Part shown: one piece after another, positions 1 to 5,055 of the stretch
Layout of the letters: every line of letters begins with the position of its first letter
Numbering within the stretch: position 1 is the first letter of the stretch
Assembly (NCBI GenBank): GCA_024644285.1
Contig: JAHELH010000111.1
Location: 1 to 7,770 of the forward strand
DNA: 7,770 nucleotides
From: Paracoccaceae bacterium
Lineage (GTDB): Bacteria > Pseudomonadota > Alphaproteobacteria > Rhodobacterales > Rhodobacteraceae
Direction: 5' to 3'
The notes under the pieces: generated by a model
The model's input: the letters and a program-made list of their open reading frames with translations, nothing else
Databases searched by the model: none
Told to the model about the DNA's origin: nothing
Translations under genes and position numbers: made by a program

Positions 1-464
1 CGAAAGCCCGCCGCCTTCAGATCCTTCGAGATTTGCCGCGACAGCGGCGTTTCCGCCGGCACGTCCGACATCGTCGCGAACCGGTTCCGCAATGGCGCGC
101 CGTCGACATAGCGCCACAGGAAGCGGTCGAATCCGTCAGCCGCCTCGATGGTCTGCCAGGCCCGCGCATTGCCGATGGTGGCCTCGATCTTGCCGCGGTG
201 GCGCACGATCCCCGCATCGCCCAGCAGGCGCCCGATCTCGGTCTCGCCCCAGCCGGCGATGACGTTCGGGTCGAAATCGTGGAACGCGGCGCGGAAATTC
301 TCACGCTTCTTCAGGATCGTGATCCAGGACAGCCCGGCCTGGAAGCCGTCGAGAATCAGCTTTTCCCACAGCGCGCGGCTGTCGTATTCCGGCACGCCCC
401 ATTCGGTGTCGTGATAGGCGACATAGATCGGCTCTTGCCCGCACCAGTCACATCGTTCGCCCAT
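1..464 (-). CDS. tag: DNA-3-methyladenine glycosylase I (Tag), 3' end cut off by window edge
   Basis: Base-excision repair enzyme that removes 3-methyladenine from alkylated DNA. The reading frame runs off the left edge, so about 154 residues are visible of a family that is usually 185-200 long. The N-terminus MGERCDWCG and the stretch YHDTEWGVP match the start of E. coli Tag. Cys5 and His18 correspond to the first two zinc ligands; the C-terminal His and Cys ligands lie outside the window. Tyr14, Tyr17 and Trp47 (in QAGLSW) correspond to the base-stacking pocket. The acidic residue matching E. coli Glu38 is Asp39 here (LDGFQAGLSW), a form I believe is common in alphaproteobacterial Tag. The conserved blocks ITILKKRENFR and GIVRHRGKIEA follow. 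I chose the ATG at 464 because GGGGGAA lies just upstream and the protein then begins like E. coli Tag. An in-frame ATG at 482 would add six residues. The gene diverges from the EAL gene. Confidence 0.93.
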   Translation of the reverse strand, partial: MGERCDWCGQEPIYVAYHDTEWGVPEYDSRALWEKLILDGFQAGLSWITILKKRENFRAAFHDFDPNVIAGWGETEIGRLLGDAGIVRHRGKIEATIGNARAWQTIEAADGFDRFLWRYVDGAPLRNRFATMSDVPAETPLSRQISKDLKAAGF

Positions 465-499
465 CTTTCCCCCGGTTCTCATGGCGTTACCGCCGCCCA

Positions 500-516
500 T
501 TTCGGATTTTCCGAAA
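500..516. repeat. Short perfect inverted repeat in the tag/EAL divergent spacer
   Basis: TTTCGGA and TCCGAAA are separated by TTT, giving a 7-bp perfect dyad between the divergent tag and EAL starts. It could be an operator or a small hairpin in either 5' leader. I found no convincing sigma-70 hexamer pair in the 129-base spacer on either strand, so its relation to a promoter is unknown. Confidence 0.35.
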
Positions 517-593
517 ATTGGAACAAAACACGAATATTCACCGATCCTTTACGGTTTGAGGGCCATTGTCCACCGGTCTGGAGGATGTGGATC

Positions 594-1439
594 ATGCGGG
601 AATTCGATACGATGGCCGGCCTGCCGTCGCGCGGCGGCGCCGACAGCCCGCTGGACTGCGCGATAACCGAGCGCGACCGCGACACCATGAACATGGTGCG
701 CGACGCGATTGCGGAAAACAACGTGCTGATGGCCTACCAGCCGGTCGTGCAGACCGCCCGTCCCGACCGCCCGGCCTTCTACGAAGGCCTGATCCGGGTC
801 CTCGACCGCAGCGGGCGCATCATCCCCGCGCGCGACTTCATCGACGTCATCGAAACGTCCGAGATGGGCCGGCAGATCGATTGCCTGTCGCTGGAAATCG
901 GCCTGCGCGCGCTTGCCGAGCATCCCGAAATCCGCCTGTCGATCAACATGTCGGCACGCTCCATCGGCTATCCGCGCTGGGTCCGGACGCTGCGCCACGG
1001 GCTGGCCGCCGGGCCCACCGTCGCGGAGCGCCTGATCCTGGAAATCACCGAAAGCTCGGCCATGGTGATGCCCGACATCGTCCAGGTCTTCATGGCCGAC
1101 CTGCAGAAACAGGGCATCGCCTTCGCGCTGGACGATTTCGGCGCGGGCTACACGTCGTTCCGCTATCTGCGGGACTTCTATTTCGACGTGTTGAAGATCG
1201 ATGGCCAGTTCATCCGCGACATCCACAAGAACCCCGACAACCAATGCCTGACCCAGGCGCTGATCTCGATCGCGCGCCACTTCGAGATGTTCACCGTCGC
1301 CGAATACGTCGAAACGGCACAGGACGCCGAGTTCCTGGCCGAAATCGGCATCGACTGCATGCAAGGCTATTATTTCGGACATCCCTCCACGCGGCCGATC
1401 TGGACTCTGATGGACGAGGAGGCGCGCAAGGCCGGCTGA
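594..1439 (+). CDS. Stand-alone EAL-domain cyclic-di-GMP phosphodiesterase
   Basis: Predicted 281-residue cytoplasmic protein made almost entirely of one EAL domain (about residues 32-275), which hydrolyses c-di-GMP to pGpG. The metal-binding and catalytic positions of active EAL enzymes can all be seen: Glu64 (EGL, in place of EAL), Asn118 (INMS), Glu150 (LEITE), Asp180-Asp181 (DDFGAGYTS loop), Lys201 (LKID), Glu237 and Gln257 (QGYYFG). One oddity is AEYVE at 236-240, where most members have AEGVE. There is no GGDEF domain, PAS domain, membrane segment or signal peptide; the first 30 residues look like a disordered tail. The frame stays open far upstream, antisense to tag, but GGAGG at 580-584 touches the ATG at 585 and sits 9 bases before the ATG at 594, so 594 is the likely start. 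Catalytic activity is inferred from residue conservation. The signal it responds to is not apparent. Confidence 0.9.
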   Translation: MREFDTMAGLPSRGGADSPLDCAITERDRDTMNMVRDAIAENNVLMAYQPVVQTARPDRPAFYEGLIRVLDRSGRIIPARDFIDVIETSEMGRQIDCLSLEIGLRALAEHPEIRLSINMSARSIGYPRWVRTLRHGLAAGPTVAERLILEITESSAMVMPDIVQVFMADLQKQGIAFALDDFGAGYTSFRYLRDFYFDVLKIDGQFIRDIHKNPDNQCLTQALISIARHFEMFTVAEYVETAQDAEFLAEIGIDCMQGYYFGHPSTRPIWTLMDEEARKAG

Positions 1440-1469
1440 TCCATCGGCACCGCGGGGCTGGCAGCCAAA

Positions 1470-1494
1470 GGTCCGCCCCGCTGGAGGGCGGACC
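1470..1494. terminator. Hairpin between convergent EAL gene and 36-aa ORF, possible bidirectional terminator
   Basis: GGTCCGCCC (1470-1478) pairs perfectly with GGGCGGACC (1486-1494) around a 7-base loop. It lies 30 bases past the EAL stop codon and 20 bases past the stop of the minus-strand small ORF. Read on the minus strand the stem is followed by TTT; on the plus strand there is no T run. The stem is strong but the U tract is short, so termination is likely and not certain. Confidence 0.5.
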
Positions 1495-1514
1495 CATGGA
1501 TTGTTCGTCCGGCG

Positions 1515-1625
1515 TCACTGCCGGTGAAACAGCCACCGGAAGGCGTCGGAAACGGCCTTGGCACGTTCGATCCGCGCCGCGCGGTAAGCCTTGCGATAGG
1601 TCGGGGTGTGGCCGATCTCGATCAT
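1515..1625 (-). CDS. 36-residue basic small protein, divergent from the LysR gene
   Basis: This reading frame is too short for usual gene finders, but its signals are good. The ATG at 1625 is preceded by AAGGA (1632-1636) with 6-base spacing, a promoter-like pair lies further upstream (1662-1690), and a strong hairpin follows the TGA. The protein begins MIEIGHTPTYRKAYRAAR and ends AFRWLFHRQ. It has eight Arg/Lys against three acidic residues, and residues 10-34 could form a basic amphipathic helix ending in aromatic residues. It has no signal peptide or membrane segment. I do not recognise a named family. The size, basic character and pairing with a GcvA-type LysR regulator recall the tiny DUF1127-type proteins controlled by such regulators in other alphaproteobacteria, but the DUF1127 motif itself is not present. 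Regulation by the neighbouring LysR protein is an inference from the divergent layout. Confidence 0.6.
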   Translation of the reverse strand: MIEIGHTPTYRKAYRAARIERAKAVSDAFRWLFHRQ

Positions 1626-1661
1626 GGTCTGTCCTTACTTCAGTGAATTTGAACTGTGAGA

Positions 1662-1690
1662 AATATGTGATCCCTGTATCATATTGACAA
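1662..1690 (-). promoter_or_regulatory. Candidate sigma-70 promoter for the 36-aa ORF
   Basis: On the minus strand, TTGTCA (1690-1685) is followed after 17 bases by CATATT (1667-1662), matching 5 and 4 of 6 consensus bases. Transcription would start near 1655, giving a leader of about 30 bases that contains the AAGGA ribosome site. The region is markedly AT-rich compared with the genes on either side. Confidence 0.45.
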
Positions 1691-1709
1691 ACGAGACTTT
1701 TCATTCGTT
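1663..1709. promoter_or_regulatory. Dyad symmetries in the LysR/small-ORF spacer, candidate operators
   Basis: Two interrupted inverted repeats lie in the divergent spacer: ATATG-N12-CATAT (1663-1684), which overlaps the minus-strand -10, and AACGA-N10-TCGTT (1690-1709). LysR-type regulators usually bind interrupted dyads (T-N11-A and relatives) between their own gene and a divergent target, so these are plausible sites. Short dyads in AT-rich DNA also occur by chance. Confidence 0.3.
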
Positions 1710-1715
1710 CAGTTA

Positions 1716-1729
1716 AGATATACTTATCT
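1716..1729 (+). promoter_or_regulatory. Candidate -10 (TATACT) inside a dyad, just upstream of the LysR start
   Basis: TATACT at 1719-1724 matches 5 of 6 bases of the -10 consensus. It lies inside the dyad AGATA-TACT-TATCT (1716-1729). Transcription from it would begin around 1731-1733, at the ATG itself. The -35 is weak: TTTTCA at 1698-1703 has only 15-base spacing. The good TTGACA at 1684-1689 is too far upstream to pair with it. Confidence 0.35.
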
Positions 1730-1732
1730 GAT

Positions 1733-2671
1733 ATGGCCGAACGCCTGCCCCCGCTCACCGCCCTGCGCGCCTTCGAGGCCGCTGCGCGGCACATGAGTTT
1801 CGCCCAGGCCGCCGCGGAACTGAACGTCACCCCGGCCGCGCTGTCCTTCCAGATCAAGTCGCTCGAGGAACACCTGGGGCAGGCGGTCTTCCGGCGGCTC
1901 AACCGCGCCGTCGAACTGACCGAGGCCGGCCGCGCGCTGCTGCCCGGCGCGTCAGAGGGATTTGCCGCACTGGCGCAGGGCTGGCGCGCGGCGCGGCGGG
2001 TCGGCGACGCCGCCACGCTGACGGTGACCGCGGGCCCGGCCTTTACCGCCAAGTGGCTGGCCCCGCGCCTTTTCCTGTTTGCCCAGGCGAACCCGAAAAT
2101 CGAATTGCGGTTCTCGGCGACGCTGCGGCTGCTCGATTTCGAGCGCGACGAAGTCGATGTCGCCATCCGGTTTGGAAGCGGCATCGACGAGGGGTTGTTC
2201 TCGCTGCCCCTGCTTGACGAATGGGTGACGCCGATGATGTCCCCCAAGCTGGCGGCCCGGCTTGCCGCGCCCGGCGACCTGAAAGCCGCCGCCCTGCTGC
2301 ACCAGGACGATACCGGGTTTCTCGACCCGCCGGTGACCTGGGAGACCTGGTTCAATGCCGCCGGGATCGGCGCCGCGCCCACCGGGGGGCCGCGGTTCAG
2401 CCAGGCCGATCATGCCGTCGACGCGGCCCTCGCCGGGGCCGGCGTTGTCCTGGGGAGAATTTCGCTGACATACGGGGCCTTGAAGGATGGCGCGCTCGTC
2501 GCGCCGTTCCGGCCCGCCCTGCGACTGCCGGCGCAATACCGTGTCGTTTGTCCGAAGGGCACGGAAACCCGGCCTCAGCTGCGCGCCTTCATCAAGTGGA
2601 TCGTGGCGGAAACCGTCGAGATGCAACAATTCACGGCTGGCATGAACATTGTCGATCCCGCGCCGCGCTGA
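1733..2671 (+). CDS. LysR-family transcriptional regulator, GcvA-like
   Basis: A 312-residue cytoplasmic DNA-binding regulator of normal family length. The N-terminal winged helix-turn-helix spans about residues 5-65: the start LPPLTALRAFEAAARHMSF is typical of the GcvA subgroup, with the recognition helix around residues 32-44 (VTPAALSFQIKSL) and the wing near LTEAGRALL. The effector-binding domain (about 94-295) has WLAPRL at 108-113 and the DVAIRFG strand at 142-148, both usual in GcvA-type proteins. The inducer cannot be read from sequence. The ATG at 1733 is supported by the conserved N-terminus, although no Shine-Dalgarno sequence lies upstream and a -10 sits close enough to suggest a leaderless message. 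The gene diverges from the 36-aa ORF, which is its most obvious candidate target. It converges with the DUF465 gene downstream. The subgroup call does not mean it regulates glycine cleavage. Confidence 0.93.
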   Translation: MAERLPPLTALRAFEAAARHMSFAQAAAELNVTPAALSFQIKSLEEHLGQAVFRRLNRAVELTEAGRALLPGASEGFAALAQGWRAARRVGDAATLTVTAGPAFTAKWLAPRLFLFAQANPKIELRFSATLRLLDFERDEVDVAIRFGSGIDEGLFSLPLLDEWVTPMMSPKLAARLAAPGDLKAAALLHQDDTGFLDPPVTWETWFNAAGIGAAPTGGPRFSQADHAVDAALAGAGVVLGRISLTYGALKDGALVAPFRPALRLPAQYRVVCPKGTETRPQLRAFIKWIVAETVEMQQFTAGMNIVDPAPR

Positions 2672-2682
2672 CGCGGATCAGG

Positions 2683-2701
2683 GCCGGCGCCGCGCGCCGG
2701 C
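2683..2701. terminator. GC-rich hairpin after the LysR gene, between convergent genes
   Basis: GCCGGCGC (2683-2690) and GCGCCGGC (2694-2701) form a perfect 8-bp stem with a 3-base loop. It starts 12 bases past the LysR stop and ends 20 bases before the end of the convergent DUF465 gene. Neither strand has a following T run, so it is not a textbook intrinsic terminator. It may stall polymerase or protect the 3' ends. Confidence 0.4.
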
Positions 2702-2720
2702 GTGCCCTCGTCGCGGCAGT

Positions 2721-2888
2721 CTAGCTGCCGGACAGCCTGTAGATCTCTTCCTTGAGCCTAAGCTTCTGTTTCTTGAGTTCGGTGATGTGGAGGTCGTCGG
2801 TCCCGGGGCTTTTTTGCGCCATTTCAACCATTTCCGACAGAGATTCGTGCTTTTTCCGGAGTTCCTGCAAGTGCGAACTCATGGTCAT
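2721..2888 (-). CDS. DUF465 / YdcH-like small coiled-coil protein
   Basis: A 55-residue protein beginning MTMSSHLQELRKKHESLSE and ending LKKQKLRLKEEIYRL plus a three-residue tail. This is the DUF465 (YdcH) pattern: two charged heptad-rich helices joined by a short loop (KSPGTDDLHI), likely a helical hairpin that self-associates. The cellular role of the family is not established. Three in-frame ATGs (2894, 2888, 2882) follow AGGAGG at 2895-2900. The first touches the Shine-Dalgarno site, the second has the ideal 6-base spacing and is chosen, and the third has 12 bases, although a nearer GAGG could also serve it. The 104-base gap to the upstream methyltransferase gene, which contains dyads, suggests its own promoter. 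The reading frame continues upstream of 2894 without supporting signals. Confidence 0.88.
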   Translation of the reverse strand: MTMSSHLQELRKKHESLSEMVEMAQKSPGTDDLHITELKKQKLRLKEEIYRLSGS

Positions 2889-2927
2889 CCTCATCCTCCT
2901 ATCTGCTCTGTGTAGCCCGAGTGCAGC

Positions 2928-2945
2928 ACAAAAACCGCGTTTTGT
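2928..2945 (-). terminator. A/T-armed hairpin between trmN6-like and DUF465 genes, possible weak terminator or operator
   Basis: ACAAAA (2928-2933) and TTTTGT (2940-2945) form a dyad around a 6-base centre. On the minus strand the 3' arm is a T run, which would suit a weak terminator for the methyltransferase gene ending at 2993. Because the arms are A/T-only, an operator ahead of the DUF465 gene is equally possible. A second dyad, TTTAC-N5-GTAAA, lies at 2969-2983. Confidence 0.25.
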
Positions 2946-2992
2946 CACGACAGTCTTTCGCCAAGGGCTTTACAACACGTAAACATGCCGGC

Positions 2993-3769
2993 TCAGATTT
3001 CCAGACGCGCGGCGAAATTCGCCCCGTCCCGCAGGATTGCCGATATTTCGCCGGTGTAATCCTCTGCGTCGCGGCTATGGTCTGCGCCGCGGTGCAGGAT
3101 GGCCGGCGCCAGCAGGCGCAACGGGCTGCGGGCGCCCTTGACCGCGCGCAACAGGATCAGCGAAGCGGCACGGCCCTCGCGCGGGAGCAGCGGCAATAGG
3201 GCGATGCGCCCGACGCGCCCGTCGCAGCCGGTCAGGATATCGGTCAGACGTTCAGGCCGCTGGATCAGGCTGAGCACTCCGCCGGGGCGAAGCCGGCGGA
3301 TGCCCGCGTCGATCCAGACGGCGAGCGGCGTGTCCTCGGCCAGCGCCGCCTCGCGCCCGGCGTCGTTTGCCCTTGTGCCGCCGCGCCGGAAATAGGGCGG
3401 GTTGGCGATCACGTGATCGAATTGCCGCGCCCGCAGGATCTCCGGCATCTGCGCCACGTCGCCCTCGACCACGTCCAACGCCAGGCCGTTGTCGGCGGCG
3501 TTCCGCCGCGCCAGCGCGGCATAGTCCGGCTGCCGCTCCAGCCCGGTCAGATCCAGCCCGCCGACGCGCGCCTGCAGCGCCAGCGACGCCACGCCCACCC
3601 CGCAGCCGATTTCCAGCACCGACTGCCCAGGCTGCGCCATGGCGAAGGCCGCCAGCAGGATCGGATCGACCCCGGCGCGGTAGCCGGCCTTTGGCTGACA
3701 GATCGACAGGCGGCCGCCGAGAAAGGCGTCGCGGGTCAGTCCGGTCTCAGCCGTCGATGGAGATGTCAT
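2993..3769 (-). CDS. trmN6: TrmN6-like SAM-dependent N6-adenine methyltransferase (tRNA1-Val A37 type)
   Basis: A 258-residue class I methyltransferase, close in length to E. coli TrmN6 (YfiC), which methylates N6 of A37 in tRNA1(Val). The N-terminus carries LTRDAFLGGRL and YRAGVDPILL (30-39), a signature of this subfamily. The SAM-binding motif I is VLEIGCGVGV (51-60), the motif II acidic residue is Glu78 (GLERQ), and NPPYF (123-127) is the motif of N6-adenine or similar amino-methyltransferases. The C-terminal half carries RPGGVLSLIQRPERL and the expected late beta strands. The ATG at 3769 lies inside the end of the DUF2007 gene (23-base overlap, different frame) and has no good Shine-Dalgarno site, so translation is probably coupled to that gene. 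A GTG at 3793 would add eight residues with no better signal. The exact tRNA substrate in this organism is inferred from the family; a broader adenine methyltransferase role is possible. Confidence 0.85.
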   Translation of the reverse strand: MTSPSTAETGLTRDAFLGGRLSICQPKAGYRAGVDPILLAAFAMAQPGQSVLEIGCGVGVASLALQARVGGLDLTGLERQPDYAALARRNAADNGLALDVVEGDVAQMPEILRARQFDHVIANPPYFRRGGTRANDAGREAALAEDTPLAVWIDAGIRRLRPGGVLSLIQRPERLTDILTGCDGRVGRIALLPLLPREGRAASLILLRAVKGARSPLRLLAPAILHRGADHSRDAEDYTGEISAILRDGANFAARLEI

Positions 3770-3962
3770 TGTCGCGCAGGATCGCCTTGGCACGGAACAG
3801 GTCGCGGTCGGCCACCATCAGCCGCCGCGGCAGGATCCCGATCGATCCCTCCAGCGCGCTCATGTGGACGTCCATTGGAAAGCAGTCTATATCCTCGCCC
3901 TCGAGCAGGGCTGTGGCAAAGGCGATGATCGTGGGATCGTTGGTGCGCAAAAGCTCTTTCAT
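3747..3962 (-). CDS. DUF2007 domain small protein
   Basis: A 71-residue protein, MKELLRTNDPTIIAF at the N-terminus, followed by ALLEGEDIDCFPMDVHMS, ILPRRLMVADRDLFRAKAILRD and a short acidic tail. This is the DUF2007 (putative signal-transducing, PII-like fold) pattern: a strand with a helix that reads 'position in sequence to position in protein', then the R-L-x-V-x-x-x-D-x-x-x-A motif. The biochemical role of the family is not settled. The ATG at 3962 is the only reasonable start, with a weak GAAGA upstream. Its 3' end overlaps the methyltransferase start by 23 bases, so the two form an operon. It diverges from the prenyl diphosphate synthase gene across 55 bases in which I see no clear promoter on either strand. 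Confidence 0.82.
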   Translation of the reverse strand: MKELLRTNDPTIIAFATALLEGEDIDCFPMDVHMSALEGSIGILPRRLMVADRDLFRAKAILRDNDISIDG

Positions 3963-4017
3963 GTCTTCGATGTAGGGGCACGGACCCCGGTTTGTCGAGT
4001 GGGCTGACGGCACGGTG

Positions 4018-5019
4018 ATGGGATTGGACGAGACACAGGCCAAGCCGCACGAGCGCCTCGCGGCGCGGCTGGCCGACGACATGGGTGCGGTCAACGCGCT
4101 GATCGCCGCGCGCATGGCGTCCGAGCACGCGCCGCGCATCCCGCAGGTCACCGCGCATCTGGTCGAGGCCGGCGGCAAGCGGCTGCGGCCGATGCTGGTC
4201 CTGGCGGCGGCGCGGATGTGCGGCTATGGCGGGCCCTATCACGTGCACCTGGCGGCGACGGTCGAGTTCATCCACACCGCCACGCTGCTGCATGACGACG
4301 TGGTGGACGAAAGCGCGCGGCGCCGCGGGCGGCCGACGGCGAACCTGCTTTGGGACAACAAGTCCAGCGTGCTGGTGGGCGACTACCTGTTCGCCCGCGC
4401 CTTCCAGCTGATGATCGAGACCGGATCGCTGCGGGTGCTGGACATCCTGGCCAACGCCTCGGCGACGATCTCCGAGGGTGAGGTGCTGCAGCTGACCGCG
4501 GCGCGGGATCTCGCGACCGGCGAGGACACCTATCTGAAGATAATCCGCGGCAAGACGGCGGCGCTGTTCTCGGCCGCGACCGAGGTCGGCGGGGTGATCG
4601 CCGGTGCGCCGGATGCGCAGGTGCGGGCGCTGTTCGACTATGGCGACGCGCTGGGGATCGCGTTCCAGATCGTCGACGACCTGCTGGATTACGGCGGAGC
4701 GACGGACGCGATCGGCAAGAACGTGGGCGACGATTTCCGCGAGCGGAAGCTGACGCTGCCGGTGATCAAGGCGGTAGCGAAGGCCGACGCGGAGGAGCGG
4801 GCGTTCTGGACGCGGGTGATCGAGAAGGGCGCGCAGCGCGACGGCGATCTGGCGCACGCGATGGCGCTTCTCGACCGGCACGCGGCGCTGCAGGCGACCC
4901 GGGCCGAGGCGCTGGACTGGGCCGAAAAGGCAAAGGCGGCGATCTTGAAGCTGCCCGACACAGAGCTGCGCGGGATGCTGCACGATCTGGCCGATTACGT
5001 GGTGGCGCGGATCAGCTGA
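4018..5019 (+). CDS. ispB: Long-chain all-trans polyprenyl diphosphate synthase (octaprenyl/decaprenyl type)
   Basis: A 333-residue class I trans-prenyltransferase that adds IPP units to farnesyl- or geranylgeranyl-PP to make the quinone side chain. In alphaproteobacteria this is usually decaprenyl-PP for ubiquinone-10 (gene then called ddsA). GGKRLRP (52-58) binds IPP. The first Asp-rich motif is DDVVD at 93-97 and the second is DDLLD at 220-224 (after FQIV), both complete, so it should be active. The fifth residue before the first Asp motif is Ala88; a small residue there fits a long-chain product, but the exact length cannot be read from sequence. GKTAALF (178-184) and GKNVGDDFRERKLTLP are also family blocks. 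The ATG at 4018 gives the MGLDETQ start; the GTG at 4015 would add one residue. No strong Shine-Dalgarno site is visible. It diverges from the DUF2007 operon and converges with ispE. Confidence 0.94.
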   Translation: MGLDETQAKPHERLAARLADDMGAVNALIAARMASEHAPRIPQVTAHLVEAGGKRLRPMLVLAAARMCGYGGPYHVHLAATVEFIHTATLLHDDVVDESARRRGRPTANLLWDNKSSVLVGDYLFARAFQLMIETGSLRVLDILANASATISEGEVLQLTAARDLATGEDTYLKIIRGKTAALFSAATEVGGVIAGAPDAQVRALFDYGDALGIAFQIVDDLLDYGGATDAIGKNVGDDFRERKLTLPVIKAVAKADAEERAFWTRVIEKGAQRDGDLAHAMALLDRHAALQATRAEALDWAEKAKAAILKLPDTELRGMLHDLADYVVARIS

Positions 5020-5026
5020 GGCCGGG

Positions 5027-5042
5027 TGTCCTAGCTAGGACA
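5027..5042. repeat. Perfect 16-bp palindrome just after the prenyl synthase stop codon
   Basis: TGTCCTAGCTAGGACA is a perfect uninterrupted palindrome beginning 8 bases past the stop at 5019. As RNA it could fold to a 6-bp stem with an AGCT loop, but no U run follows, so it is a poor intrinsic terminator. As DNA it resembles a dimeric regulator site. It contains two overlapping copies of CTAG, a tetranucleotide that is scarce in many bacterial genomes. Confidence 0.5.
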
Positions 5043-5055
5043 TAGGGTCAAGCTG

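Noticed and set aside
33..593. Upstream extension of the EAL reading frame, which would give a 468-residue protein
   Set aside because: It runs antisense through tag, whose protein sequence is clearly conserved, and has no domain-like content; the GGAGG at 580-584 supports a start at 594.
549..1382. 277-codon minus-strand open frame opposite the EAL gene
   Set aside because: It mirrors the codon bias of the EAL gene in a GC-rich genome and has no recognisable protein features.
1291..2382. 363-codon minus-strand open frame spanning the EAL end, the spacer and the LysR gene
   Set aside because: Ser/Arg/Ala-rich low-complexity translation that crosses three well-supported genes; a GC-driven shadow. 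The real minus-strand ORF here is the 36-codon one at 1515-1625.
3975..3988. GGGG-N6-CCCC dyad between the DUF2007 and prenyl synthase genes
   Set aside because: Only four G-C pairs in GC-rich DNA; too short to claim a regulatory role.
3766..4983. 405-codon minus-strand open frame opposite the prenyl diphosphate synthase
   Set aside because: Arg/His/Gln-rich translation without domains, fully opposite a gene with complete catalytic motifs.
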